64,000 nucleotides of DNA from an uncultured Slackia sp. (GTDB lineage: Bacteria > Actinomycetota > Coriobacteriia > Coriobacteriales > Eggerthellaceae): contig NZ_CAKTVX010000004.1 of NCBI RefSeq assembly GCF_934630525.1, forward strand, positions 1-64,000, read 5' to 3'. The position numbers were made by a program, and so were the translations under genes. Each line of letters begins with the position of its first letter. Within the stretch, counting starts at the first letter, position 1. Shown here piece after piece: positions 18,611 through 26,261 of this stretch. The notes under the pieces were generated by a model. That model was not told where the DNA came from. It ran no database searches and saw only the letters and a list, made by a program, of their open reading frames with translations.

Positions 18611-19318
18611 GTGGTCATTCTGGGTGCGTTGGTGAACGGCATTGCCACGGTAATCGGTGGCGTGCTGGGCTTGGTGTTCAAGCGTCGTGTATCGCAGAAG
18701 CTGGGCGATTTCCTTATGCAGGGCTTGGGCCTGTGCGTGATGCTCGTGGGCGTGCAGGGCATGGTGAAGGGCCAAAGCGTCACCATCACCGTGCTCTCAA
18801 TCGTCGTTGGCGGCATTCTGGGCTATTGGATTGACATCGACGCGGCGATCCACCGTTTTGGCGATTGGATTCAGCGCAAGCTCGACGCCGCATTCAAGGG
18901 ATCGACGGCGCTCGGCAACTTTTCCGACGGCTTTGTCGCTGCCACGCTGTTCATCTGCATTGGCGCCATGGCGATTCTTGGTTCGCTGCAAAGCGGCCTG
19001 CAGCTCGACCACTCCACGCTGTATGCCAAGGCCCTTATCGACATGGTCGTGGTTATGGTGATGGCCACGACGTTGGGCGTTGGCGTGCCGTTTTCGGGCG
19101 TGTGCGTGTTCGTGTACGAGGCCGTGTTGAGCTTGGCTGCCAGCGCGCTTGCGCCGCTTCTTACCGATGCCGTGATTGCCGAAATGGTATGCGCGGGCAG
19201 CTTGCTGCTTTTGGCCATTGGCATGAATATGCTGAAAATCACCGATATCAAGGTGGCGAATTTCCTGCCCGCTGCGTTTCTTCCCATTGCATTGTGTGCG
19301 ATTCCCGGCTTGATGTAG
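18611..19318 (+). CDS. DUF554 family membrane protein
   Basis: 235 residues with about six or seven hydrophobic helices. The N-terminus (VILGALVNGIATVIGGVLGL), the central FSDGFVAATLFICIGAMAILG and the C-terminal ITDIKVANFLPA are typical of the DUF554 (YdfK-like) family, integral membrane proteins of unknown transport function. The start codon is GTG at 18611, preceded by AAAAGGGG. A strong terminator follows at 19403-19438, shared with the convergent gene. Confidence 0.88.
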   Translation: MVILGALVNGIATVIGGVLGLVFKRRVSQKLGDFLMQGLGLCVMLVGVQGMVKGQSVTITVLSIVVGGILGYWIDIDAAIHRFGDWIQRKLDAAFKGSTALGNFSDGFVAATLFICIGAMAILGSLQSGLQLDHSTLYAKALIDMVVVMVMATTLGVGVPFSGVCVFVYEAVLSLAASALAPLLTDAVIAEMVCAGSLLLLAIGMNMLKITDIKVANFLPAAFLPIALCAIPGLM

Positions 19319-19402
19319 CCGAAGTTGCTCGCACCCTTTGAGATGCGTGAACGCTTTTGAATACGATTTGCTATTGGCTCCCTTGCGGAGCCGAGGCATT
19401 TG

Positions 19403-19438
19403 ACGCCGAGCCATCTGAAGGCGGCTCGGCGTTTTTTC
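19403..19438. terminator. Bidirectional terminator between convergent genes
   Basis: Arms ACGCCGAGCC (19403-19412) and GGCTCGGCGT (19423-19432) are followed by TTTTTT on the plus strand. It lies directly between the DUF554 gene and the end of the minus-strand zinc-ribbon gene. Confidence 0.85.
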
Positions 19439-19439
19439 T

Positions 19440-20945
19440 TTAGAAGCCGCTGCTTTGCTTCATTTCGTCGGCTTGCGCTTTCGTCATGCCCGTTTCGAAT
19501 ACTTCGCCACTCTTTTTGCCTGTGAGCACGAGCAGTCCATTCGCGTCGTAGCTTTCGGTGCATTCGTCGTAATAGCCAAGCCCTTGACCCGTGGAATCGT
19601 TCATGAACATGCGGAATTCGCCCGTGAGTATATTGACGCTCATTACTCCGTTGCCCGAGTTGAGCTCCTGCACAATGCTTGCGCAAAGCATGCCGGCTTT
19701 CGTGAGGTCGTCGGCGTCTTCCCACTTCTCGGTGGTGTAGAGGCCCGAGAACGCCACGAGCTGCTCTGCCAAATCGATAGGAGCGCAGCCGATGGTTGCC
19801 GTATAGGGCGAATATCCTCCCTCGGATGCGTCGTCGAAGCCTGTGTAAATCACATACCACACCATCTTTTCGCCATTGACGGTTTGGTATCCAGCGAAGG
19901 CGTTCGTCGTGTATACGATGGTGCTCGTTTCGTTCGTCGTTTCACCGTATTCGTAGATGGTATTTTCCGTTGTGTGCTCGAACGACCCGGACGATGCGCT
20001 TAGACCGCATTGCTGGGCGAAATCGTCGATGTTGCTCGACGTGATCGGGCCAATAAGGGGCACGCTGGAAACAACGATGCTATCGGGCGTGGCGGAAGTG
20101 GGTTGGTAGGTGCCGGCGTTCTTGTCGAGCCCGTGCACCAGGAACATCGCTCCATTGCCATATTCGACCGAAACTGAGGAATAATCGTTTGCAGAACCAG
20201 CGGAGCTGTCGACGTAGGGCATGTTCCTCGCCGTGTCTTTCCAGCTCACGCTGTCGCCGTTGGTGGAATACAACGGAGCGGCATAGCCCCAAAACGTTTC
20301 GGTAGCGGCTGTTTTGGAGCTTGCTCCATGGGTTGTGATGAACTGCTCGCCTTCGCTGCCCAGGGCAAGCACGCGCGAGACTTGCAGAATGTTATCGGGC
20401 GCTTCCGTTACCTCGGGCGCCTCTGCGTTCGCGTCGCTTTCTTCGGGTTGGGCAGGCGTGGCTTGCTCGCTGCCGCCTTGAACGGCCTGTTCGGTTTGGG
20501 TCGGCTGCTGAGAGGGAGCGATAACGTCGACGTACACGCGGTAGGCGGCGTATGCGGTTCCGGCGGCAAGCGCCAGCGCCAGGGCCACGAGCACCACGAG
20601 GGGAACGCGCCGACGGCTGCGCTGATTGGTTTGCTTGACGGCGCTCTTGAGTGTCTGGTTCGATGCTTCGCCAGCGGGGGCGTCGCTTGGCGCGCTGGGG
20701 TTCGTTGCTGCGTCGGCGGGCGAGGTGTTGTCGGCCGAATTCGCGTTCGAAGTCGTTTCGGGCGCGCGGGTGTCGGTCGCCATGCCCGCGTCTGTATTTG
20801 TCGGCACGGAGGTCATTTCCTCAAAGTTGGCCTCGCATGCGGCGGCTTGCGCATCGGCGGCGTTCGGCTGGGCAACGCGCGTTCCGCATGCAGTGCAGAA
20901 TTTCGCGTCATCTTGCAGTTGCGCGCCGCATTTCGTACAGAACAT
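19440..20945 (-). CDS. Zinc-ribbon, single-pass membrane protein with large extracytoplasmic domain
   Basis: 501 residues from the ATG at 20945. The first 25 residues form a zinc ribbon (MFCTKCGAQL...FCTACGTRV, two CxxC pairs), followed by an Ala/Thr/Ser-rich, probably disordered stretch to about 115, a basic segment (RSRRR), one membrane helix (VPLVVLVALALALAAGTAYAA), another low-complexity acidic linker, and a C-terminal domain of about 300 residues outside the membrane. This layout is common in actinobacteria and firmicutes and has no assigned function. GAGGGG precedes the chosen ATG; the frame is open 57 bases further but without a better start. Confidence 0.85.
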   Translation of the reverse strand: MFCTKCGAQLQDDAKFCTACGTRVAQPNAADAQAAACEANFEEMTSVPTNTDAGMATDTRAPETTSNANSADNTSPADAATNPSAPSDAPAGEASNQTLKSAVKQTNQRSRRRVPLVVLVALALALAAGTAYAAYRVYVDVIAPSQQPTQTEQAVQGGSEQATPAQPEESDANAEAPEVTEAPDNILQVSRVLALGSEGEQFITTHGASSKTAATETFWGYAAPLYSTNGDSVSWKDTARNMPYVDSSAGSANDYSSVSVEYGNGAMFLVHGLDKNAGTYQPTSATPDSIVVSSVPLIGPITSSNIDDFAQQCGLSASSGSFEHTTENTIYEYGETTNETSTIVYTTNAFAGYQTVNGEKMVWYVIYTGFDDASEGGYSPYTATIGCAPIDLAEQLVAFSGLYTTEKWEDADDLTKAGMLCASIVQELNSGNGVMSVNILTGEFRMFMNDSTGQGLGYYDECTESYDANGLLVLTGKKSGEVFETGMTKAQADEMKQSSGF

Positions 20946-21132
20946 CGGTACCCCTCGTCTCTCGGTGCAATCTTCGTTGAACCTATCATATCGAAATCGC
21001 AACAGCGAAACAGAGATGCTAACCGAGTAAAAATCGTAGCTTCCGGCGAGCGCCTGCTCGGCTTTTGTGCGATTCGTGGCTTGATGTGGTCTGCGGCCGG
21101 GCTTTCGCGCGTAGATTTTTCTTCGGCGGAGG

Positions 21133-22668
21133 CTAATTGGTGTACTGCTCGATATAGTCCAAAAGCGCCTGGCGGGAATGCAGGTCGGTTTTCGAGTAAA
21201 TGCGCTTCACGTGCGTGTGCGCCGTGCCGGGCGCGATGCAGAGCTCCTCGGCGATTTTTGCCTGTGTAAGGCCCATGGCATAGAGCGTGAGCACCTCGGT
21301 CTCGCGGTCGGAAAGCAGGAACTGCTTCTGCATTTCCTGGGCGCTCGCACGCACGATCGCCTTGCGCATTTCGGTGCCAGGCGCGGCTTCGTCCTTAATG
21401 CCAAGCAATCGCTGCACGCTTACCGCGGTCGCTTTGGTTGCAGCGGTTTCGTCTCGTTCGAGCATAAGGAATTGAAGGAAGATGAACTGGGCGGAAATGA
21501 GCAGCAACCCGCCGCACAGCGCCGTTGGCAGAGAGGTTGAGGGGAACTGCATGTAAAGCCCGATGCTCGATACGCGCACAATCGAGCGCGGCAGAATGAA
21601 CACCGCCCAGCCGGCGATTGCATAGTAGTACGTGTCGCGATGGCCATAACTGGAAAATGCGATAATCAGATAGAGGATGAAGCCCGTCATGGTGACGTTC
21701 ATGGCATTGCCGAATACGGCCCCGATATCGAGGCGGTCGGGGAAAATCGCGAACAGCAAAAGGGCGATGGATCCCAAGCCTTGCATAATGACCCAGGTGC
21801 CAATAGTCATGGTGTTCTTCTTGCCTTTGATGGTACCCCAGAGCAAGCCGATGAATACGCCGTCGATGAGCAGGGCGTACAGCAGTCGCGTGACGTGCGT
21901 GAACGGAATGGCGGCTCCGTCGGGGAAGCCTTTCAAAAAGCCGATGGCGATAGACATGAGGAACGATCCTATGGCAATAATGCCGAGGAACCGTACGCTG
22001 TCGGCGTTCTTTTGAGCGAAATGGAAATAGCCGCGCGAGGTTGACTTGATGGCAACTTCTGCGGGCAACGGCTTGCGTCTTGCGGCGGCGATGGCGACGT
22101 ATTGCACGAGTACCGCTATCGCAAAAAGGAGGCAGTGAACCATGCGTGGAATGAACGAGAGCACGTACAGGATCGTCTCGCTGGCGGTCATGGCGCCAAG
22201 CACGATGATGATGGCCGTGGTGCATGATGCGCCGCGGCAGCGACGCAGCCAATAGAACATGCAAATCCACGCCGATGCGGTTACGAGGGTCGACGCGGCC
22301 ATGCGCGCCACGGTGAAGCCGGGTGCGTTCGCTTCGATAAGTGCGACTGCAACGATTCCTATTGCCTCAAGCGCGATGCAGAGGTTTGTGCTGTGGAAGA
22401 TGGCGCGCTTGGGGATGATTTTATCGGTAAGGCCAAGCGCGACCATAAGTATGAGCAACGGAACAAGCGATATGAACGATGCCCCGTCGGTATAAATGCC
22501 CGCATCGGTTCCCATGTAGCTGCCGTATGCGCCCACAATCATGCCGGTACGCGCCAGCATGAGCCCCATCGAGGTTGGCAGGAGGGTCAAAAGCAGCTCT
22601 TTCGTAATTTCCGTGCCGGCAATTCCCCTCTGCTGCTCGGCTGCGTTTGTCTCTTCGCCTTGATTCAC
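21133..22668 (-). CDS. LuxR-type regulator with multi-spanning membrane domain (1)
   Basis: About 511 residues from a GTG at 22668, which is preceded by AAGGGG; the frame is open to 22740 through a TTG but without a ribosome binding site. Roughly 12 hydrophobic helices fill residues 30-420. The C-terminal 65 residues are a LuxR/GerE helix-turn-helix (SDRETEVLTLYAMGLTQAKIAEEL, then GTAHTHVKRIYSKTDLHSRQ). This architecture is expanded in Eggerthellaceae, where such genes often neighbour respiratory reductases; the membrane part may sense a ligand directly. Here the divergent neighbour is the acidic protein at 22875. Confidence 0.9.
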   Translation of the reverse strand: MNQGEETNAAEQQRGIAGTEITKELLLTLLPTSMGLMLARTGMIVGAYGSYMGTDAGIYTDGASFISLVPLLILMVALGLTDKIIPKRAIFHSTNLCIALEAIGIVAVALIEANAPGFTVARMAASTLVTASAWICMFYWLRRCRGASCTTAIIIVLGAMTASETILYVLSFIPRMVHCLLFAIAVLVQYVAIAAARRKPLPAEVAIKSTSRGYFHFAQKNADSVRFLGIIAIGSFLMSIAIGFLKGFPDGAAIPFTHVTRLLYALLIDGVFIGLLWGTIKGKKNTMTIGTWVIMQGLGSIALLLFAIFPDRLDIGAVFGNAMNVTMTGFILYLIIAFSSYGHRDTYYYAIAGWAVFILPRSIVRVSSIGLYMQFPSTSLPTALCGGLLLISAQFIFLQFLMLERDETAATKATAVSVQRLLGIKDEAAPGTEMRKAIVRASAQEMQKQFLLSDRETEVLTLYAMGLTQAKIAEELCIAPGTAHTHVKRIYSKTDLHSRQALLDYIEQYTN

Positions 22669-22757
22669 GATATCCCCTTCTATCCCCTGTGCATCATGCG
22701 CGGTTCCCTCTTGCGCATAATGGGGACTCAAACGAGGCAATTATAGCCCGAGCCTTG

Positions 22758-22795
22758 TACCCTATAAATGCCCTCAAAGAGGGTATAGGGGCATT
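22758..22795. promoter_or_regulatory. Nested palindromes between the LuxR regulator and the divergent gene
   Basis: TACCC (22758-22762) pairs with GGGTA (22781-22785), CCCTC (22771-22775) with GAGGG (22779-22783), and AATGCCC with GGGCATT around them. The position between divergent genes suggests an operator zone. A related TACCCTG/CAGGGTA palindrome is at 28491-28507. Confidence 0.4.
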
Positions 22796-22874
22796 TTACG
22801 TCTAGGCAATATTGATTTTGTTGAATTGAGCTTCGTTTTGATGAAGCGAAACACGTACGTGAGGGGGACCACTC

Positions 22875-23921
22875 ATGAGTGATGCAAACGAGGCGGCCTG
22901 GACGGCTGAAGGGGAGAAAGTTACGCCGAATGCTGCCAACGAGAACGGCGAGGGTATAGGCTCGCAGCCAAGCGATGGGGTCGCCGAAGAAGCGGGCGAG
23001 GTTCGGGAGGCTTTGCCGGCAGATCGCACGCCCGAAGAAGAATTCCTGGCCCAGATGCTTGCCGCTACGGGGGCGACAAACTTGAAAGAAGCGGGGCTTT
23101 ATGACCCTGCCGAGGTCGCTGCGGAAGAGGAGCGCATCGAGGAGGAGATGTCTCCCGAAGAGCGCCAGGCCAAAGCGGAGCATGATGCCCTTGCGGCTGC
23201 GTTCGACATGATTCGCGAGCGTTCAAACGAAGGCAAGCTCACGACGCCCGGCACGTGGGCGGCTGCTGGCATTGTGCCCGACCATTTGATTCCCGTTGAT
23301 TTCTCCGATTTGGCATTCGACGAGATTATCGCCGCGCAGGCCGTGTCGGCCGAAGCCAGGAAGGCTGCCGAGGAGGCTGCTCAAGCGGCTGCTGAAAAGG
23401 CTGACGCAACGAGTGCCGATTCCGGCGTCGAAGATGCTGCGACACACGCCCCTGACGCGGATGAGGCCGCTGGTGAGCATGCCTCGTCTGGTGCCGAGCC
23501 TGATTCTTTCGATTCTGAAATCGAGATCCCGGAATGGGAGCTCGACGACATCAAAGTGCTCGAGGGAAAGCAGACGTATCTGTACTCGAGCGACTACATG
23601 ACCGACACGTATGCGCACTGGGCGTTTCTTGCCGAAGAGGGCGATGACGTTTTGACGCTTGTCGAAAACGCGCGTGAAGAATCGCGCCTGTATCCGCGCC
23701 CCATGCTCTCGACATCGCTTTCGAGCAAGCCCTACCACTGGAGCTCTGAACAAATCGAGCAGGCGTGGCAGGCCGTGCAGGAGTCGGGCGCGTATCCCGA
23801 TATAAAAACCTGCGGCGCGAGCAACGGCGACCAATACTTCTATTCGACCGATTATTTGTCCGATGCCCAGGCGAAGGCCTTGGCGGAGTGGTATTCGGTC
23901 GAGCGATACATGAGCGTGTAG
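22875..23921 (+). CDS. Unknown acidic protein with duplicated Tyr-rich motif
   Basis: A 348-residue, strongly acidic protein with no signal peptide or membrane helix. Residues 1-60 and about 155-215 are low-complexity Ala/Glu/Asp. The C-terminal 130 residues look folded and carry a duplicated motif: TYLYSSDYMTDTYAHWA and QYFYSTDYLSDAQAKAL. I do not recognise the family. It begins AGTGATGCAAAC after a GAGGGGGAC ribosome binding site and is divergent from a membrane LuxR regulator. The NifU-like gene follows 69 bases later. One weak idea is a relation to accessory proteins of AOR-containing oxidoreductase operons such as YdhW, since an AOR gene lies 2.3 kb away; this is unverified. Confidence 0.75.
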   Translation: MSDANEAAWTAEGEKVTPNAANENGEGIGSQPSDGVAEEAGEVREALPADRTPEEEFLAQMLAATGATNLKEAGLYDPAEVAAEEERIEEEMSPEERQAKAEHDALAAAFDMIRERSNEGKLTTPGTWAAAGIVPDHLIPVDFSDLAFDEIIAAQAVSAEARKAAEEAAQAAAEKADATSADSGVEDAATHAPDADEAAGEHASSGAEPDSFDSEIEIPEWELDDIKVLEGKQTYLYSSDYMTDTYAHWAFLAEEGDDVLTLVENAREESRLYPRPMLSTSLSSKPYHWSSEQIEQAWQAVQESGAYPDIKTCGASNGDQYFYSTDYLSDAQAKALAEWYSVERYMSV

Positions 23922-23990
23922 CCAGGCTTGTTATTCGGCAGCGTCTAATGATTGGTTCATGACGCGCAAAAGGCGCGCAAAAGGTGAGAA

Positions 23991-24644
23991 ATGAACGGCA
24001 CCGGGATTGGCGCCGTGAAGGGGGAGCATATGAAACCGGAAGACATGCTTGGTGGGGCGCCTGTTGGCAGGCCTTATATTCGCACGAGAGATGTGTACCA
24101 AACCGACAACGATAGGGGCGTTGAGGGCTATTCCGACGAAGCTTTGGCGCTTGTGGCCGATACGGCGAAAACCGGTGTGCCTGAGGGGGTGAATGCCGTT
24201 GGCATGGCGGGTTCTGCCAAGCACGGCACCATCGCCGTGCAGATATTCGCGCGCGTGAATCCCGAGACGCACGTCATTGAGCAGGCCGGCTACCGCGCCC
24301 ACGGCTGTTTGGCCATGATCGCTTCGGCGTGCGCGGCAGTGTATTGGATGGAAGGCAAGACAATCGAAGAGGTCGCTGCTGTTTCTGCCGACTTTTTGGC
24401 TGAAGCGCGTGGCGTCGTGCCTCGCGATAAATCGTACACGGCCCGCTATGCGGCGTGCGCCGTTCGCGGCGTATGCGGCGATTTCCATATTCGTCAAGGC
24501 GCTACGTTCGGGGACATGTGTGTTCGTCCTTATGCTTGTGATGAGACTTCGCTTGATTGCGTTATGTGTGAGAATTGCTCGCTGAGAAATTCTATGGTCG
24601 ATTTGGAAATCGCGTCGCGCCTTCGCGCGGCAGAGGAGGCGTAA
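23991..24644 (+). CDS. NifU/IscU-like scaffold protein, atypical cysteines
   Basis: 217 residues. The middle (VNAVGMAGSAKHGTIAV, then AGYRAHGCLAMIASACAA and MEGKTIEEVAAVSADF) aligns with the IscU/NifU N-terminal scaffold domain. The first scaffold Cys, normally in PVCGD, appears to be His78, while the Cys of the FGC-like motif is kept. The C-terminus adds a Cys-rich tail (CVRPYACDETSLDCVMCENC). It is directly followed (5 bases) by a cysteine desulfurase gene, so it probably takes part in Fe-S or sulfur transfer, perhaps for a specific client. An alternative ATG at 24030 also has a good AAGGGGGAG site and would shorten it by 13 residues. Confidence 0.78.
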   Translation: MNGTGIGAVKGEHMKPEDMLGGAPVGRPYIRTRDVYQTDNDRGVEGYSDEALALVADTAKTGVPEGVNAVGMAGSAKHGTIAVQIFARVNPETHVIEQAGYRAHGCLAMIASACAAVYWMEGKTIEEVAAVSADFLAEARGVVPRDKSYTARYAACAVRGVCGDFHIRQGATFGDMCVRPYACDETSLDCVMCENCSLRNSMVDLEIASRLRAAEEA

Positions 24645-24649
24645 GCGCC

Positions 24650-25861
24650 ATGACCATGAGCGCGCAGATGGGGAAGATGCGGGCCGAGGGGCGGCGCGTG
24701 TATTTGGACAACGCCGCCACCACGTGCGTTTCGAATACGGCGTTTGAAGCCATGGAGCCGTTTCTGCACGGCGCATTCGGCAACCCCTCTGCGCTTTACG
24801 CGGAGGCTCGCGCGGCTCGCGTTGCGGTTGAGCAGGCGCGCGAAGAAATCGCGTCGCTTATTGGTGCAGCTCCGCATGAGGTCTATTTCACATCGTGCGG
24901 CACCGAATCGGACAACTGGGCCATTAAGGGAGGCATGCGCGCGCAGGCGAAGGCGAAGGGTCGCAAAGGCCGCTTCGTGACTTCGACGTTCGAGCATCCC
25001 GCCGTTTTGAACAGCGCGCGTGCGCTTGCGGACGAAGGGTTCGATGTCGCATATGCAAGCGTGACCGATGGCGGCAGGGTCGATGAGGCGTCGTTCGCTC
25101 GGGCGCTTGGCAACGAAGCCGATTTGGCTTCGATCATGCTTGCCAACAACGAAGTGGGCACGATTCAGCCCATCGCGCGCTTAAGCGAGCTCGCGCATGG
25201 CGTGGGCGCTCGTTTCCATTGTGACGCCGTGCAGGCGTTTGCCCATATTCCTGTGAACGTGAACGATTTGGGCGTGGATTACCTGAGTGTTTCAGGCCAT
25301 AAATTCCATGCCCCTAAAGGCGTTGGTTTCTTGTATGTTCGCGAAGGCGCGCCTCTGGAGCCCTTCATGGATGGCGGCCATCAAGAAGACGCGATGCGCG
25401 GCGGCACTGAAAACGTTGCCGGCATCGTTGCCATGGCGGCTGCAGCGCGTGAAGCCTGCGAGAATATGGCAAGCGACGCCGCGCGCATTGCGGCGCTGCG
25501 CGATGAGTTGGAGCAGCGCATTCTTGCCGAAATCGCCGAAACCTGCGTAAACGGTACTGCTCCGCGCGTGCCTGGCACGTTGAACGTGTCGTTTATGGGC
25601 ATCGATTCGGCTTCCCTTGTCGAGTTGCTTGACGAACGGGGCGTGTGCGCTGCGGGCGGAAGCGCCTGTTCGAGCCATGAAGGCGAGCCTTCGCACGTGC
25701 TTGTTGCGATGGAGCTTCCGTCCGAACGTACCCAGAGTGCCTTGCGTTTCTCGCTTTCGAATGAAACGACTGAAGACGATATCGACTATACGATGAGCGC
25801 ATTGAAGGCCTGTAGCGATCAGCTGCAACCCTTCGCGCTGCTCGATCTATCGAGCTTTTAG
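24650..25861 (+). CDS. Cysteine desulfurase (NifS/IscS family)
   Basis: 403 residues of the class V aminotransferase fold. Visible motifs are VYLDNAATT at the start, the PLP-binding SGHKFHAPKG (lysine) and the active-site loop GSACSSHEGEPSHVL with the persulfide Cys. It removes sulfur from cysteine for Fe-S cluster or other thio-transfer and should act with the NifU-like protein encoded just upstream. GAGGAGG precedes the start at 24650; a second ATG at 24656 is also possible. The frame is open back to 24575 but that overlaps the upstream gene. Confidence 0.93.
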   Translation: MTMSAQMGKMRAEGRRVYLDNAATTCVSNTAFEAMEPFLHGAFGNPSALYAEARAARVAVEQAREEIASLIGAAPHEVYFTSCGTESDNWAIKGGMRAQAKAKGRKGRFVTSTFEHPAVLNSARALADEGFDVAYASVTDGGRVDEASFARALGNEADLASIMLANNEVGTIQPIARLSELAHGVGARFHCDAVQAFAHIPVNVNDLGVDYLSVSGHKFHAPKGVGFLYVREGAPLEPFMDGGHQEDAMRGGTENVAGIVAMAAAAREACENMASDAARIAALRDELEQRILAEIAETCVNGTAPRVPGTLNVSFMGIDSASLVELLDERGVCAAGGSACSSHEGEPSHVLVAMELPSERTQSALRFSLSNETTEDDIDYTMSALKACSDQLQPFALLDLSSF

Positions 25862-26261
25862 TTTGTTGAATTTGCTTGTCGGTAGACGTGCGAGCCGTCT
25901 AGATCGGCCGGGGTTCTGCGCTCGTCGGATAAAGACCCGCGCACTCATGCCGACAAAGCTTGCGAATTCATGTTGTCTGTGGGAGAGATTCCGTTTTCGG
26001 CTCTTTTTCAATACAGGCAAGATTCTGCGCCCATAGCATAGGCAAGCCCCATGAACATGCCTTATAGGCGAGAATTCTGCCCTCGGTTCCTTTCCCTCGA
26101 TGCTGGCAGGGTTCCATGCCTATAAACCCATGCCTATAAGTAAGGCGCCTGACGTCCCTGCCTGCATGGCTGTCTGCATAAAAAAGGAAGCCCGCGCAAT
26201 GGCGGGCTTCCAAAAGAAGGAGCGGACGGTGAGGGGAGGTGGGCCGCCCGCAGGGTTATGC
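25862..26261. other. Intergenic region between convergent genes
   Basis: No gene is supported. It contains a small hairpin TAGACG/CGTCTA at about 25884-25901, a direct repeat CCATGCCTATAA (26114 and 26128) and the terminator of the minus-strand AOR gene. Confidence 0.6.
26178..26211 (-). terminator. Rho-independent terminator of the AOR gene
   Basis: Read on the minus strand, arms 26202-26211 and 26186-26195 (GGAAGCCCGC and its complement) form a perfect 10-base stem followed by TTTTTTAT. Confidence 0.9.
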
